A DNA stretch of 64,000 bases from Anopheles merus (GCF_017562075.2 NW_024427675.1:1-64000); one strand, 5' to 3'. Shown: positions 1 to 11,017, counted from the first letter of the stretch. Program-made: numbers and translations. Notes: generated from the sequence alone by a model not told the origin.

Positions 1-46
1 TTTGTGTTTGTGTTTGTGTTTGTGTTTGTGTTTGTGTTTGTGTTTG
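1..46. repeat. (TTTGTG)n microsatellite
   Basis: Perfect hexanucleotide repeat TTTGTG at the very edge of the window; its true length is unknown because it is cut by the window start. Confidence 0.95.
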
Positions 47-176
47 GGTCACAAGTATGTCGTTTCGTATAGATTTGTTAGTAGTTTTTTTTTGTTTTGT
101 TGGGTTAGGTTTTTGTTGTAATTAGCAGGACCACCGCCCTCGCGAGCAGTGATCCCTATTCAAAACTACAATAAGC

Positions 177-1147
177 TCAATTCTTTATCTTATTGCTGTC
201 GCCCACGATGACATTGATCATGTGTTGATGCATCGACATCACCAGATTCTGGATCGTTTTCGGAGGAATTTTGCTCCACACCTCTTGCATGTGGTCGAAG
301 AGTTGATCCAGAACTTCCGGTATGTTTTTACCCAGCCTCTTCTTCAAATTGCCTAGAGGTTCTCAATGGGATTGAGATCCGGGCTAAGGGCAGGCTAGTT
401 CATTGTTTTAACATTGTTGTCAGCAAGCCAAGCTTGGATAGCTCCGGAAGTATGCTTCGAATCATTCCCTGGAATAACATCCAAGACGGAGGAAGTGTTA
501 TCCTAGCGTGTGATAATAAATGAGTATCAAGAATATCTCGATACCCAAATTGATTCAAAATACCGTGAATTCGAACCAACGGACCCATCCCATAGTAGGA
601 GAAGCATCCCCACAGCATGACACCATGCTTAAAAGTTTTGAAGCAGTACTTCGGATCAAGAGGACAATTAACAGGGCGCCGAACCAACCTGCGTCCGTCC
701 GATCCCTGTCGATTGAATTTCGACTCGTCTGACCACAAAACCCTGCGCGAATCCTCTTCATCGAAGAACATGTGCTCAATGGCGAATAACACCCGTGCGT
801 TTTTATGCGCAGGTGTTAAATTGGGCACTTTGCGTGGCAATCGCGCGAGTAGCCCGGCACTGACCAATCTTCGCTGAACTGTTCTCGGCGTCACCGCCAA
901 TTCAGTCTGCCTCGGATCTCTGGTGCCGAGCTACACGGATGTTTCTTCGATATGTTAACAATCTTACGGTCTTCCTCCGCCGTGGTCGTCCGGGTGACTT
1001 GCGCGTTTCGGTTGTCCGAAGGGCGTTTGCCACAAAAGTGCGCGATCGTTCCATCACGAACTCGATCGTTCTGCGCTTAATGCCAGCAGCCGCCATTCGC
1101 TTAATGATATGGCGCTGATAATCGGTACAATGTTTACCTCGACCCAT
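177..1147 (-). pseudogene. Tc1-type (Tc1/mariner superfamily) transposase, decayed
   Basis: DNA transposase that would cut and paste a Tc1-like element at TA sites. The natural start is the ATG whose complement is at 1145-1147 (MGRGKHCTDYQ). It is followed by a helix-turn-helix region and the GRPRRR AT-hook-like motif typical of Tc1 transposases. After a frameshift near 900 the reading continues with TVQRRL and the first catalytic block WSDESKF. A second frameshift near 470 leads to NDSKHTS, where the usual second catalytic Asp just before this motif is not seen. The third block SPDLNPIENL is preserved near 365-395 but carries flanking stops, and one more frame change leads to the natural end at 177-179. 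It is clearly inactive. I could not identify the terminal inverted repeats with confidence, so the limits given are those of the coding remnant only. Confidence 0.88.
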
Positions 1148-1636
1148 TGTAATAAAAATTGCTTGCTTGGACCGCTTGAAGAACACACTGGTTAAAAACT
1201 TGGACACGACTGATGCCGTGCACTGCCTGCGTTCTGCTTTTATACGCGATGAATTACATCGTTGTAGAGCAGCGAAAACAGCGTATAGATAAAAACTATC
1301 AATGAGTAAGCGAGTGAGCATCTACCCATTCAAAACGAGAACAGAATACTGCCGCGCTCATGAAACAAAACGCCCATTGAAAAGAACAATTGCGCACCTT
1401 CTAAATGCACGCACAAAGTTTCCCATGCGCACACAACGTTCAACGCAGAGATGCACTCAGGCCTTTCAAAGGCGTGCACTGGCGAAACACCTGTGAGGGA
1501 ATGCCGAGTTCATTGCTATTGTGCGCGTTTCCATTTCGCACCGCTGTCGCATTCACATTCATGAAACAGCACACCTGCGTTAACGTCCGAGCAACAAGCG
1601 CTGCTGTCGATTAGTGATGGGTAAATACGATTTTTT
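1148..1636. other. No gene seen between the Tc1 remnant and the satellite block
   Basis: Only short accidental reading frames. The part next to the transposase start is presumably the Tc1 5' untranslated region and terminal repeat, but no clear inverted terminus was found. Confidence 0.5.
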
Positions 1637-1666
1637 TACCGGAGTCGGATCGATCCGACTCCGGTA
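1637..1666. repeat. 30-bp perfect palindrome at the outer edge of the left satellite
   Basis: Self-complementary sequence centred on a GATC: the left half ends CCGGAGTCGGATC and the right half mirrors it, with TA on both outer sides. It uses the same TCCGG vocabulary as the adjacent array, so it may be a head-to-head junction of satellite units. Confidence 0.85.
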
Positions 1667-1739
1667 CCCCCCGGAGTCGGACTCGGAGTTACTCCGGACT
1701 GTTTTAACGGGTGGGGGGGGCGGGAGGGTGCACGAGCAA

Positions 1740-2330
1740 ACCTTCGGACTCATTGACTCCAAGTCCGGATCACTCCGAATTACTCCGGATCACTCCGGAT
1801 TACTCCGGATCACTCCGGATTACTCCGGATCACTCCGGATCACTCCGGATCACTCCGGATCAGTCCGGATCAGTCCGGATCACTCTGGATCAGTCCGGAT
1901 CACTCCGGATCGGTCCGGATCAGTCCGGATCACTCCGGATCAGTCCGGATTACTCCGGATCACTCCGGATCACTCCGGATCACTCCGGATCACTCCGGAT
2001 CACTCCGGATCACTCCGGATCACTCCGGATCAGTCCGGATCAATCTGGATTACTCCGGATCAGTTCAAATGAGTTCGGATCAGTCTGGATCAGTCCGAAT
2101 GAGTCCGAATGAGTCCGGATCACTCTTGATCACTTCGAATCAGTCCGAATCAGTCCGAATGAGTCTGGATCAGTCCGAATGAGTCTGGATCAGTCTGAAT
2201 GAGTCTGGATCAGTCCGAATGAGTCTGGATCAGTCCGAATGCGTCTGGATGAGTCCGAATGAGTCTGGATTAGTTTGGATGAGTCCAGATGGGTCGGGAT
2301 GAGTCCGGTCAAGGCCGGGCGAGCAGTTTA
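1740..2330. repeat. 10-bp satellite array, left arm
   Basis: Tandem units of TCCGGATCAC with variants TCCGGATCAG and TCCGGATTAC. The outer part (about 1764-2050) is nearly homogeneous. The inner part (about 2050-2330) is a diverged 20-bp higher-order unit (TCCGAATGAGTCTGGATCAG). The same two-zone layout appears in reverse at 17108-17571, so the array predates the inverted duplication. Long reading frames here are by-products of the 10-bp period and are not genes. Confidence 0.95.
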
Positions 2331-2732
2331 TGTTGGCGATGCAATTACTTATGCCCAAAATGACTGGTCACTATCGTTAAGAAAGTTATTGATGAATGTG
2401 TTCTGTTTTAAATAATGCATCCAGAATGTACGATGCGGTATAAAAATTTCTTTCTGTTTTAAATATTTCTTTCTTGCAATAATATTTACCTTTAAAATAT
2501 TTACCGTCGCATTAAAAATTCCTTTTACCTTATACTTCCCGAATGCTTCCCATTATATGAAGTCAACAGCAATAAGGCTATTTCAATTTTGTTTGATGAT
2601 TGTTAGTTTATATTTATAGAACTTAAAATACATACAATTGGAGTTCACAAAGTCAAGTTGAATTTTAATTTAATACATTACTTCTTATTAATTCGTGATT
2701 TGGTTTTATTACAATTTCAATCGCATGTTAAC

Positions 2733-4815
2733 CTATTATCCTTTCCTTCTTTCATTTTGTAGTTGTATTGAACGAATACCATTTCCTTACTTTCCTGCTT
2801 CCAAGTCGACTTCTTTTTTGAGTCAACATCTGTCCTGTTTTCGAAAAAACTCTCTCACAGGGAACAGAAGTTGCTGGAATACTCAAATATTTTTGCGCAA
2901 GTTTTGCTAATCCAGGGTATATTTCTAATCTACTCTTCCACCAATTGAGAGGATCTTCACAAATTTTTAGATTTTTTTCTTGTAAATATCGATCTAGCTC
3001 TGCAATAGCTGTTAAAATAGGATTATTGGTAACACCACTGGGTTGTGGTTGAACATGCTGTTTAATACACCCCATATATCATCGTCCTGTATAATTTCTG
3101 TACATTCTTCTACAGTAGATGTTTCATTTTCGCATTGAGTTTTAAATGGAATTAATTTTTCAAGTAAACAAGCATACGCCTCCTCGTATTCTATGGAATT
3201 TCCTAAGAACCCTTCTGTTACGAACAGAGTTGAGCGGCACTGACAGTGTAGGATGGCTAGAGCTATGCCATAGGATTGAGAGATCGGAAGCGTGAAATAT
3301 TAGCGAAGGATAATCGGCCAAAACGATAGAAAAAGGTTTGATGGAAACGAAATGGCGGTAAACGGAAAGATTATAAATAGGAGCGAATGCTATACGAACG
3401 TTCTTTTCGGATCGAATCTGGGTAAATAGATTTTAATTTTGGCGCTCGCCTCAAGCTGTCTAAAATAAGTATACGGCTTGCAGAAGTTTGAACAACATCC
3501 GAAAGCAGTTATAACACCTTCTTTTTTAAACCTTGGATCAAGTAGAATTGCTAATGATGAAATGTCCTTATAGCTACGAGTGTTGAACCTATCTTCAATC
3601 CCTGACATAATTTCTGTGGCTAGCTGTTTGGCGTTTGTATGTTAATGAGATGATAGCGCTCTTATTGAATAATCAAAGATTTTATCAGCACACCCAATTT
3701 TGATAATGTAACTGTTTTTTCCGCCATTATTTCTTTAGTTGTTGAATCCAAATATCGGAGGACTTTAGCAGTTTCTTCTACGATTTCCCAGTGATTTTCA
3801 TTAAGTTTTGAACTTATCTTAAGTGTGGCAATGCATGATAAAATAGGAATTTATTTTTATAGAAGCGATCTAGCATTTCATACGTAGAGTTCCATCGTGT
3901 GGGGCAGTCCTGTTTAAGTTTTTGTTGTGGTAATTTCAAATTTTGCTGCACTTCTGAAAGTTTTTGCATTGCTTTGTTGCTTCTCCGAAAATGCATGACC
4001 ACATTTTTTACTATTTCTATTGTTTTTTCTATAGTATTGCTAATAGATTTTTGAACTGCTAAATTTATGGTATGTGCACCGCATGGAAGGTGTTCATTGC
4101 CAAGTGCTCTTGCTGATGCTATCATATTAGATGCATTGTCTGTTACTATTGTTGCTATTCTTCCATGAATTTCTAATTTGTTGGTAACGTGTTCGATATA
4201 TTTTGCTATATTGCTCCCGGTGTGATCTTTTTCGAATTCCGAGCAATCTATTAGAAATGCAGATAGTTTGAAGTTATCATTTATAAAATGAGCTGTTATG
4301 GCAAGGAAACTGGTTCCATTTATACTCGACCATGCATCAGCAGTTAGAGTAATAGAACTATCTGATATTAGTTTGGCTTAACATATTCCAAAGTTCGTTG
4401 TAAATTTTTGGTAACGCGGAATTAGCTAATGTTTTTCTGGTTGGTACATTATAATTTGGATTCAATTCTTTTATAAATGCTTTGAAATAGTGATCCTCAA
4501 CGATAGAAAATGGATAATATTCTTTACATATTAATAATATTAGCAGTTTATCTAAATTTTTAACTGCATTTGGTGACAGACTGGTCTTAGATATAAAATA
4601 ATTGTCTATTGTGCGTGATGATTTTGCAGAAGATGAGGATTCTTGCTCGTTATCTGAAGTTGGTTCGGCTCTATTTATAGGAGTTGAGTGATGCTTCTCT
4701 TCATATGTCGTCGTAAGTTAGAAGTGCTATCAGACCCCAACATCAAGCTACAGTATATGCATTTTACCCCGCTATCCACTCTTTCGAAATGCTGCCAAAT
4801 TTCGCTAGAAGACAT
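2733..4815 (-). pseudogene. BED-finger hAT transposase, left-arm copy, decayed
   Basis: hAT superfamily transposase related to ZBED-type proteins. Reading leftward from the ATG at 4815: BED zinc finger (SEIWQHFERV, then C-x2-C and a C-terminal histidine pair), the catalytic-region motif TADAWSS, then TDNASNM, and near the C-terminus the hAT dimerisation motif IPATSVPCERVFS. Several single-base indels break the frame, for example near 3850 and 2790. A foreign insertion of roughly 0.2 kb interrupts the last third. The right-arm copy at 14596-16687 is its mirror image and carries different lesions: this copy keeps the C-terminal 107 codons open, while the right copy keeps the N-terminal two thirds open. 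Confidence 0.88.
3216..3430 (+). mobile_element. LTR-like insertion inside the hAT transposase (left copy)
   Basis: The hAT reading is interrupted by about 0.2 kb beginning TGTTACGAACAGAG and containing TATAAATAG about 25 bp before a GCGAATG block. A terminal TGTTACGAAC and a TATA-like box suggest a solo LTR. I could not fix its 3' end or a target duplication, so the end coordinate is approximate. The same insertion is mirrored in the right arm, so it happened before the inverted duplication. Confidence 0.4.
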
Positions 4816-5382
4816 CGTAGAGTCCAAAATAGAGCGTAAAGCAGCTTGTATGTCTATGAGTAAAACACAGATGGATAGCAAAATACATTTAGGAATTTGA
4901 TAAAAATTACTTTCGTTTACAACAAATTCCAAGGAGGACGCTTTACTACAAGGTAAGGTTCGTAGAAATTTCCCGAATAATAAAATATATCCTAATAAAA
5001 TATGTCTATGAACTGTATTAAGTGGACCTCATCTTAGGTTATATGGCTCGGTGTATTTGTCCCTTGATCAGCCTTTTTATTCCTCAAGATCAGCCAAAAT
5101 TTAGGAACAAAATAAATTGTTTTTATCTTAGAAAGGTATGCCTAACAAAATGATTTATTTTAACATGGCTAACAAAAATGAAATTGTTTCATAGAAACGT
5201 CGAGACTTAAAAGCAAAATAATTCCATTGATAAATAGAAGTTTAATAGAAAAATAAAAATTTTATGAATAGACATTAGTCCGAACTTTATTTAAAGGTCT
5301 TAAAGTAAAAAAAACTGAAACACCACAGCACAATGCATCCTTTCAAATTCTATAAAGCGTTTAAAAGTTTCGGTATTTAAAA
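4816..5382. other. Palindrome arm between hAT remnant and SINE, no gene
   Basis: AT-rich sequence, probably the 5' untranslated part of the hAT element and its flank. The mirror segment in the right arm (14101-14595) holds about 100 bp (14322-14440) that is replaced here by about 18 bp near 4965-4985. Confidence 0.6.
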
Positions 5383-5571
5383 CTTCTTCTTCTATTTGGC
5401 GTAATGTCCTACGCGGACATGCCGGCCTATACAGGCTTTCGAGACTTAATTAATTACCACGTAGCCGAATAGTCAGTCCTTGCTACGGGGGGACGGTCCA
5501 TTCCGGGATTAAACCCATGACGGGCATATTATCGAGTCGTTCAATTTGACGACTGTGCCACGGGACCGCCC
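5383..5571 (-). mobile_element. tRNA-derived SINE, left-arm copy
   Basis: Reverse complement of the SINE at 9354-9542 described below. It is flanked by imperfect duplications of TTTTAAAATAC/TTTTAAATAC at 5372-5382 and 5572-5582. Confidence 0.8.
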
Positions 5572-5582
5572 GTATTTTAAAA

Positions 5583-7445
5583 TGAGCTGTTTAAAAATAG
5601 TTTTATAATTTTAATTGTGTGATTGAACATTTGGAAATATTAGTAAGATTGTTTGTTGTGTATTCCTTTGATTTCGTTGGATATTACTTCGATAAGATTT
5701 CTCATACTACACGTCCCGCCAGGCATTCTCGGGTCGTTACATTTATGGTTTTCTGTACATGGTTAGTTGGATCATTTCAAGTGCATTGCGCTAGATCCAA
5801 TGTGGAGAGAGAAAGATAAATAGCAATAAAGAAAGAAGACTAAATTCTCCTTAGCAACAAATAGAAACAGGGGATAGTGTAATCTAGAGCGTAAGCGTAA
5901 GTTGATGAGAAAAATGCTCGCAAAATACGGCGATGTGACGAGCATTGCATTTTTATGGCCAAATGCAAAGTGTTTGAAGACCAGGTGGTCTCAAACCCTG
6001 TTTTTATAACCACATGTGAATTGCACTTTTAGACAGCACGGGTGAATTTTGTTTCCTCAAACAAGCTTTCTGGAGACTTTCTCAATACACAAAAACTCTT
6101 AAACCCTTTGTCATTTTTACTAAAATACCATCTAAAACCATCTGAACGGTTTAAAAATTATTTATGTATCAAAACAATACCGTACACTAGGAGACCAATG
6201 TGTACTACGTATGTGCTATGAAAAGCGAACTGTTCCTATGGAAATTCATTCCACTTTTTTTTTTTCTGAAATTAGTTATCAAATTATATGGGACGAGACC
6301 ACCTGATCTACATTCACTTTGGCCAATAGTATGCGAATTCAATAGAAAAAAAAATGTGAAGACAAAATAGATCGCGTAACACACAATTGAAGATCGTGAT
6401 AATATTTGTGTTAAGCTGATTCAGCTATGCATAGATTCTTAGAAATGCTTAATTTTGCTCTCTCATAAGTTGGGCGTTCTTTCTTCTAGACGACCCAAAA
6501 CAAATCGATAACACACAGAAAAGTGTCGCTAAGAATGCTAGCGATTATTTCGGGTCGTCAGTAATGGTTAAAAAAACTTTTTTCATTTCAAAATTCATAA
6601 TGAAGAATTTTACACATGGTAAAACTAATTTAGGACACTAGAAAAGTATATGAAAATAACTCGCCTGGAAAAAATATCCACACCTGCTTTCAAAACACGG
6701 CTTGTTGTAATCACCCTTCAAGACTGTAGCGATCTGAGCAAAGAGGAGAAAAAAGAAAATTTAAATTTGAACAAAATGCACTCTTCACATACTGAGAACT
6801 ACTCTTGGGAAAGCGACCTGCAGTCGTTACGCAAAAATCTACTTCAAAATCAACTTACCGGTTATTTAAATGTTACACGACCAACAGTACCCCTAGTTGC
6901 GTTAACTAACTCACAATTCTTATAGTTTTTGTTTACGGGTTGGAAAAGAGGAGAGGAGGAATCAAAAATCACCGAATAGAACCGATGTCGCTGAGGATGG
7001 TCAACTAGTGTCCAAATCGAACTACCCGTTAAGGATTCTCAAAGGATTAGAAGACAAGCGAATCGTAGATTGTATTGATATACTATCAAAGTCATCCAAT
7101 TCTTATTGGTGTTCAAACTGTTAATCACTGGTTCACTCGGTTAATTACTATTACGTTGAGGAATAAAAAGCTTACTGCTTGGAGGACCAGTTGATTTCAC
7201 ACGACATGCCGTGCTAGCGATTTACACACGTTGAAATTATCCCGCCAAAAAATAAAACCAATAATTTCCACGAGTTGGATTAACCGTTGGAGGAGAAGGT
7301 AGCAGGCTCCTCCCCCAACGGGAAACTTAACCGATTGATCACAACCGAGTTATGATTACAGGGTGCCCCATTTATATAATTATTTCTTTTGAACATTTTC
7401 ATGCGCAACGCAATCATTTTTTATTTAATTGTCTGTATTTGTTGA
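5583..7445. other. Inner left palindrome arm, no gene recognised
   Basis: No convincing coding sequence. The 91-codon frame at 6650-6925 looks conserved only because its mirror image exists at 7999-8274. A 71-bp segment at 6489-6559 has inverted ends (GACGACCC...GGGTCGTC) and could be a tiny MITE-like element. An imperfect hairpin (CCGTTGG...CCAACGG) lies at 7284-7322, about 160 bp from the palindrome centre. Confidence 0.6.
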
Positions 7446-7478
7446 AATCTATATAATTTGAAAAATCAATAACGACTG
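7446..7478. other. Unpaired spacer at the centre of the giant palindrome
   Basis: About 33 AT-rich nucleotides between GTTGA (7441-7445) and its complement TCAAC (7479-7483). This is the only non-symmetrical sequence at the axis. A short spacer fits a fold-back or template-switch origin. Confidence 0.85.
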
Positions 7479-9353
7479 TCAACAAATACAGACAATTAAA
7501 TAAAAAATGATTGCGTTGCGCATGAAAATGTTCAAAAGCAATAATTATATAAATGGGGCACCCTGTAATCATAACTCGGTTGTGATCAATCGGTTAAGTT
7601 TCCCGTTGGGGGAGGAGCCTGCTACCTTCTCCTCCAACGGTTAATCCAACTCGTGGAAATTATTGGTTTTATTTTTTGGCGGGATAATTTCAACGTGTGT
7701 AAATCGCTAGCACGGCATGTCGTGTGAAATCAACTGGTCCTCCAAGCAGTAAGCTTTTTATTCCTCAACGTAATAGTAATTAACCGAGTGAACCAGTGAT
7801 TAACAGTTTGAACACCAATAAGAATTGGATGACTTTGATAGTATATCAATACAATCTACGATTCGCTTGCCTTCTAATCCTTTGAGAATCCTTAACGGGT
7901 AGTTCGATTTGGACACTAGTTGACCATCCTCAGCGACATCGGTTCTATTCGGTGATTTTTGATTCCTCCTCTCCTCTTTTCCAACCCGTAAACAAAAACT
8001 ATAAGAATTGTGAGTTAGTTAACGCAACTAGGGGTACTGTTGGTCGTGTAACATTTAAATAACCGGTAAGTTGATTTTGAAGTAGATTTTTGCGTAACGA
8101 CTGCAGGTCGCTTTCCCAAGAGTAGTTCTCAGTATGTGAAGAGTGCATTTTGTTCAAATTTAAATTTTCTTTTTTCTCCTCTTTGCTCAGATCGCTACAG
8201 TCTTGAAGGGTGATTACAACAAGCCGTGTTTTGAAAGCAGGTGTGGATATTTTTTCCAGGCGAGTTATTTTCATATACTTTTCTAGTGTCCTAAATTAGT
8301 TTTACCATGTGTAAAATTCTTCATTATGAATTTTGAAATGAAAAAAAGTTTTTTTAACCATTACTGACGACCCGAAATAATCGCTAGCATTCTTAGCGAC
8401 ACTTTTCTGTGTGTTATCGATTTGTTTTGGGTCGTCTAGAAGAAAGAACGCCCAACTTATGAGAGAGCAAAATTAAGCATTTCTAAGAATCTATGCATAG
8501 CTGAATCAGCTTAACACAAATATTATCACGATCTTCAATTGTGTGTTACGCGATCTATTTTGTCTTCACATTTTTTTTCTATTGAATTCGCATACTATTG
8601 GCCAAAGTGAATGTAGATCAGGTGGTCTCGTCCCATATAATTTGATAACTAATTTCAGAATAAAAAAAAAGTGGAATGAATTTCCATAGGAACAGTTCGC
8701 TTTTCATAGCACATACGTAGTACACATTGGTCTCCTAGTGTACGGTATTGTTTTGATACATAAATAATTTTTAAACCGTTCAGATGGTTTTAGATGGTAT
8801 TTTAGTAAAAATGACAAAGGGTTTAAGAGTTTTTGTGTATTGAGAAAGTCTCCAGAAAGCTTGTTTGAGGAAACAAAATTCACCCGTGCTGTCTAAAAGT
8901 GCAATTCACATGTGGTTATAAAAACAGGGTTTGAGACCACCTGGTCTTCAAACACTTTGCATTTGGCCATAAAAATGCAATGCTCGTCACATCGCCGTAT
9001 TTTGCGAGCATTTTTCTCATCAACTTACGCTTACGCTCTAGATTACACTATCCCCTGTTTCTATTTGTTGCTAAGGAGAATTTAGTCTTCTTTCTTTATT
9101 GCTATTTATCTTTCTCTCGCCACATTGGATCTAGCGCAATGCACTTGAAATGATCCAACTAACCATGTACAGAAAACCATAAATGTAACGACCCGAGAAT
9201 GCCTGGCGGGACGTGTAGTATGAGAAATCTTATCGAAGTAATATCCAACGAAATCAAAGGAATACACAACAAACAATCTTACTAATATTTCCAAATGTTC
9301 AATCACACAATTAAAATTATAAAACTATTTTTAAACAGCTCATTTTAAAATAC
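7479..9353. other. Inner right palindrome arm, no gene recognised
   Basis: Mirror of 5572-7445 with very few differences (for example single-base changes in homopolymers near 8343 and 8660). It holds the mirror copy of the 71-bp GACGACCC-ended segment at about 8366-8436. Confidence 0.7.
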
Positions 9354-9542
9354 GGGCGGTCCCGTGGCACAGTCGTCAAATTGAACGACTCGATAATATG
9401 CCCGTCATGGGTTTAATCCCGGAATGGACCGTCCCCCCGTAGCAAGGACTGACTATTCGGCTACGTGGTAATTAATTAAGTCTCGAAAGCCTGTATAGGC
9501 CGGCATGTCCGCGTAGGACATTACGCCAAATAGAAGAAGAAG
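9354..9542 (+). mobile_element. tRNA-derived SINE, right-arm copy
   Basis: About 189 bp starting GGGCGGTCCCGTGGCACAG. It has RNA polymerase III internal promoter elements: an A box within TGGCACAGTCGTC and a B box GGTTTAATCCC about 40 bp downstream, which together read as a tRNA-like head. The tail is a short (AGA)n run, and imperfect target duplications TTTTAAAATAC (9343-9353) and TTTTAAATAC (9543-9552) flank it. From memory it resembles the Anopheles SINE200 family; a database search was not possible. Confidence 0.82.
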
Positions 9543-9696
9543 TTTTAAATACCGAAACTTTTAAACGCTTTATAGAATTTGAAAGGATGCATTGTGCTGT
9601 GGTGTTTCAGTTTTTTTTACTTTAAGACCTTTAAATAAAGTTCGGACTAATGTCTATTCATAAAATTTTTATTTTTCTATTAAACTTCTATTTATC

Positions 9697-9710
9697 AATG
9701 GAATTATTTT
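9697..9710 (+). repeat. Target-site duplication of the Jockey-type element (5' copy)
   Basis: AATGGAATTATTTT, repeated exactly at 14087-14100. Palindrome pairing continues directly after the second copy, which proves that the element inserted into the right arm. Confidence 0.95.
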
Positions 9711-9745
9711 CAGTCCGCATTCACACTCGATAGCGAACAGACGTG
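9711..9745 (+). promoter_or_regulatory. Internal Inr + DPE promoter of the Jockey-type element
   Basis: The junction reads T|CAGTC, an arthropod initiator. Taking its A (9712) as +1, the motif AGACGTG begins at 9739, exactly +28, the position and sequence of the downstream promoter element known from Drosophila Jockey-type elements. No TATA box is needed. Such a promoter lies inside the transcript, so each new full-length copy carries it along. Confidence 0.8.
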
Positions 9746-9826
9746 TTAGCAGTATCTACAGAGAACCGACAAACACACACCCACAAAGTGACTAACAAGA
9801 AAAAAGGCGTCCCCCGGTTTCCCGTC

Positions 9827-11017
9827 ATGGGCCGGCCTAAAGGATCTAAAAATAAGAGGCTTGCCTCAGTACCTCTTAGCTCCTTTCTCAAACCGAAGGA
9901 AAGTTATCCTTCGAAGGCGTTTAAAAACGCAGATACAAATCCTTTTGGGATTCTAGAATCAATTGCAGACAGTGAAATAGACGTTAATCCCATTACGCAC
10001 ACGAGAGCTGCTCAGACAGTTAAACCACCACCACCGATAACAGTGGCAAGTACAAATGTCTCTGACATACACAGAAAAATAATTGCCTCGGGTGTCATAC
10101 GATACACAACCACTGTTACACTCAAAGGCACCGTAGTACGAACGACTACAGTGGAAGACCATAAAAAGCTCTTGACCTACTTCCAAAAGATCAACGTCAG
10201 TTTTCACTCATACCAATTGGATGAAAACAAAACTACTAAAATCGTCCTACTAGGACTCATCGAAATGCCGATTGAACACCTGCAACAAGTGTTAAAAGAG
10301 GAGAATTTAATCCCAACTGCGATTAAAAAACTAGCAATGAAAAACAAACGGTATGATGAGCAAGCTGCTTATCTTCTGCACTTTTCTAAAGGCACGGTCG
10401 ATCTAAAAGTACTACGTACAATAACGGCGCTGGAGCACCGGCGAGTAGTATGGAAATATTACAACAACAAGGGAGGAATAATACAATGCAAAAATTGTCA
10501 GAGTTTTGGACACGGAGGAGACAATTGCTACAGGCCCCCTAAATGTATCAAGTGTGGCGATAACCACACGTCTTCAACTTGCCCGTTGGCTAAAACATGT
10601 ACCGATGGAATATTACCAGCGCACAAGCTAAAATGTGCAAATTGTGGAGCAAATCACACAGCCAATTACAGCGGTTGTCCAAATCGTAAACAGTTTGAGG
10701 CAGCAAAAGGCGAAAGTCAAAAAACGCAACACAACCAAAGACAGGTAACGTTTTCAAGCAATAGTTTCCCCGTCCTACCTCCCCCATCCTTATCCCAAGC
10801 GCAAGCCCATAGACCTGATAGTTCACGTTCTAACACCCGTATGCCCTCGTCGACATCGTACGCAGATGTCACAAATACAAACACAAATAATCTGTTCAGC
10901 TCAGATGAACTGGCAATAATAATAACAGAAACATTCGCTAGCCTTCGAAGCTGTTCATCCAAAGAAGATCAAATTATGGTCGTTTTTAAAATCGTTCAAA
11001 AGTTTTGCTTCCCGTAA
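9827..11017 (+). CDS. Non-LTR ORF1: gag-like nucleic-acid-binding protein
   Basis: RNA-binding and chaperone protein of the Jockey-type element, packaging element RNA into the ribonucleoprotein. The first ATG in frame is at 9827 (MGRPKGSKNKRLA); the frame is open further upstream but without ATG. About 396 residues. The N-terminus is basic. The central part carries a domain of the type that precedes C2HC knuckles in arthropod Jockey/I elements (FHSYQLDENKTTKIVLLGL, near residues 125-145). Three Cys-rich knuckles follow around residues 224-290 (CKNCQSFGHGGDNC, CIKCGDNHTSSTC, CANCGANHTANYSGC). The tail is Ser/Pro/Asn-rich. The stop TAA is separated from the ORF2 ATG by a single base, which suggests translation of ORF2 by termination-reinitiation. 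No lesion is visible. Confidence 0.9.
   Translation: MGRPKGSKNKRLASVPLSSFLKPKESYPSKAFKNADTNPFGILESIADSEIDVNPITHTRAAQTVKPPPPITVASTNVSDIHRKIIASGVIRYTTTVTLKGTVVRTTTVEDHKKLLTYFQKINVSFHSYQLDENKTTKIVLLGLIEMPIEHLQQVLKEENLIPTAIKKLAMKNKRYDEQAAYLLHFSKGTVDLKVLRTITALEHRRVVWKYYNNKGGIIQCKNCQSFGHGGDNCYRPPKCIKCGDNHTSSTCPLAKTCTDGILPAHKLKCANCGANHTANYSGCPNRKQFEAAKGESQKTQHNQRQVTFSSNSFPVLPPPSLSQAQAHRPDSSRSNTRMPSSTSYADVTNTNTNNLFSSDELAIIITETFASLRSCSSKEDQIMVVFKIVQKFCFP

Noticed and set aside
1614..2112. Open frames of 133-152 codons with SGSLRITPDH-type repeats
   Set aside because: They arise because the 10-bp satellite reads open in several frames; composition is purely repeat-driven.
5619..5819. 66-codon hydrophobic frame and its mirror at 9106-9306
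   Set aside because: Same reason; no start context, no family resemblance, AT-driven hydrophobicity.
7284..7322. Hairpin CCGTTGG...CCAACGG as a transcription terminator
   Set aside because: Intrinsic terminators are bacterial; no gene precedes it and the stem has a bulge.
6650..8274. Identical 91-codon frames at 6650-6925 (+) and 7999-8274 (-) as a conserved gene pair
   Set aside because: Identity is explained by the palindrome; no recognisable domain and the surroundings are non-coding.
9354..9430. Genuine tRNA gene at the head of the SINE
   Set aside because: A and B boxes are present, but the sequence does not fold into a full cloverleaf by eye and is followed by a SINE body, tail and target duplication.
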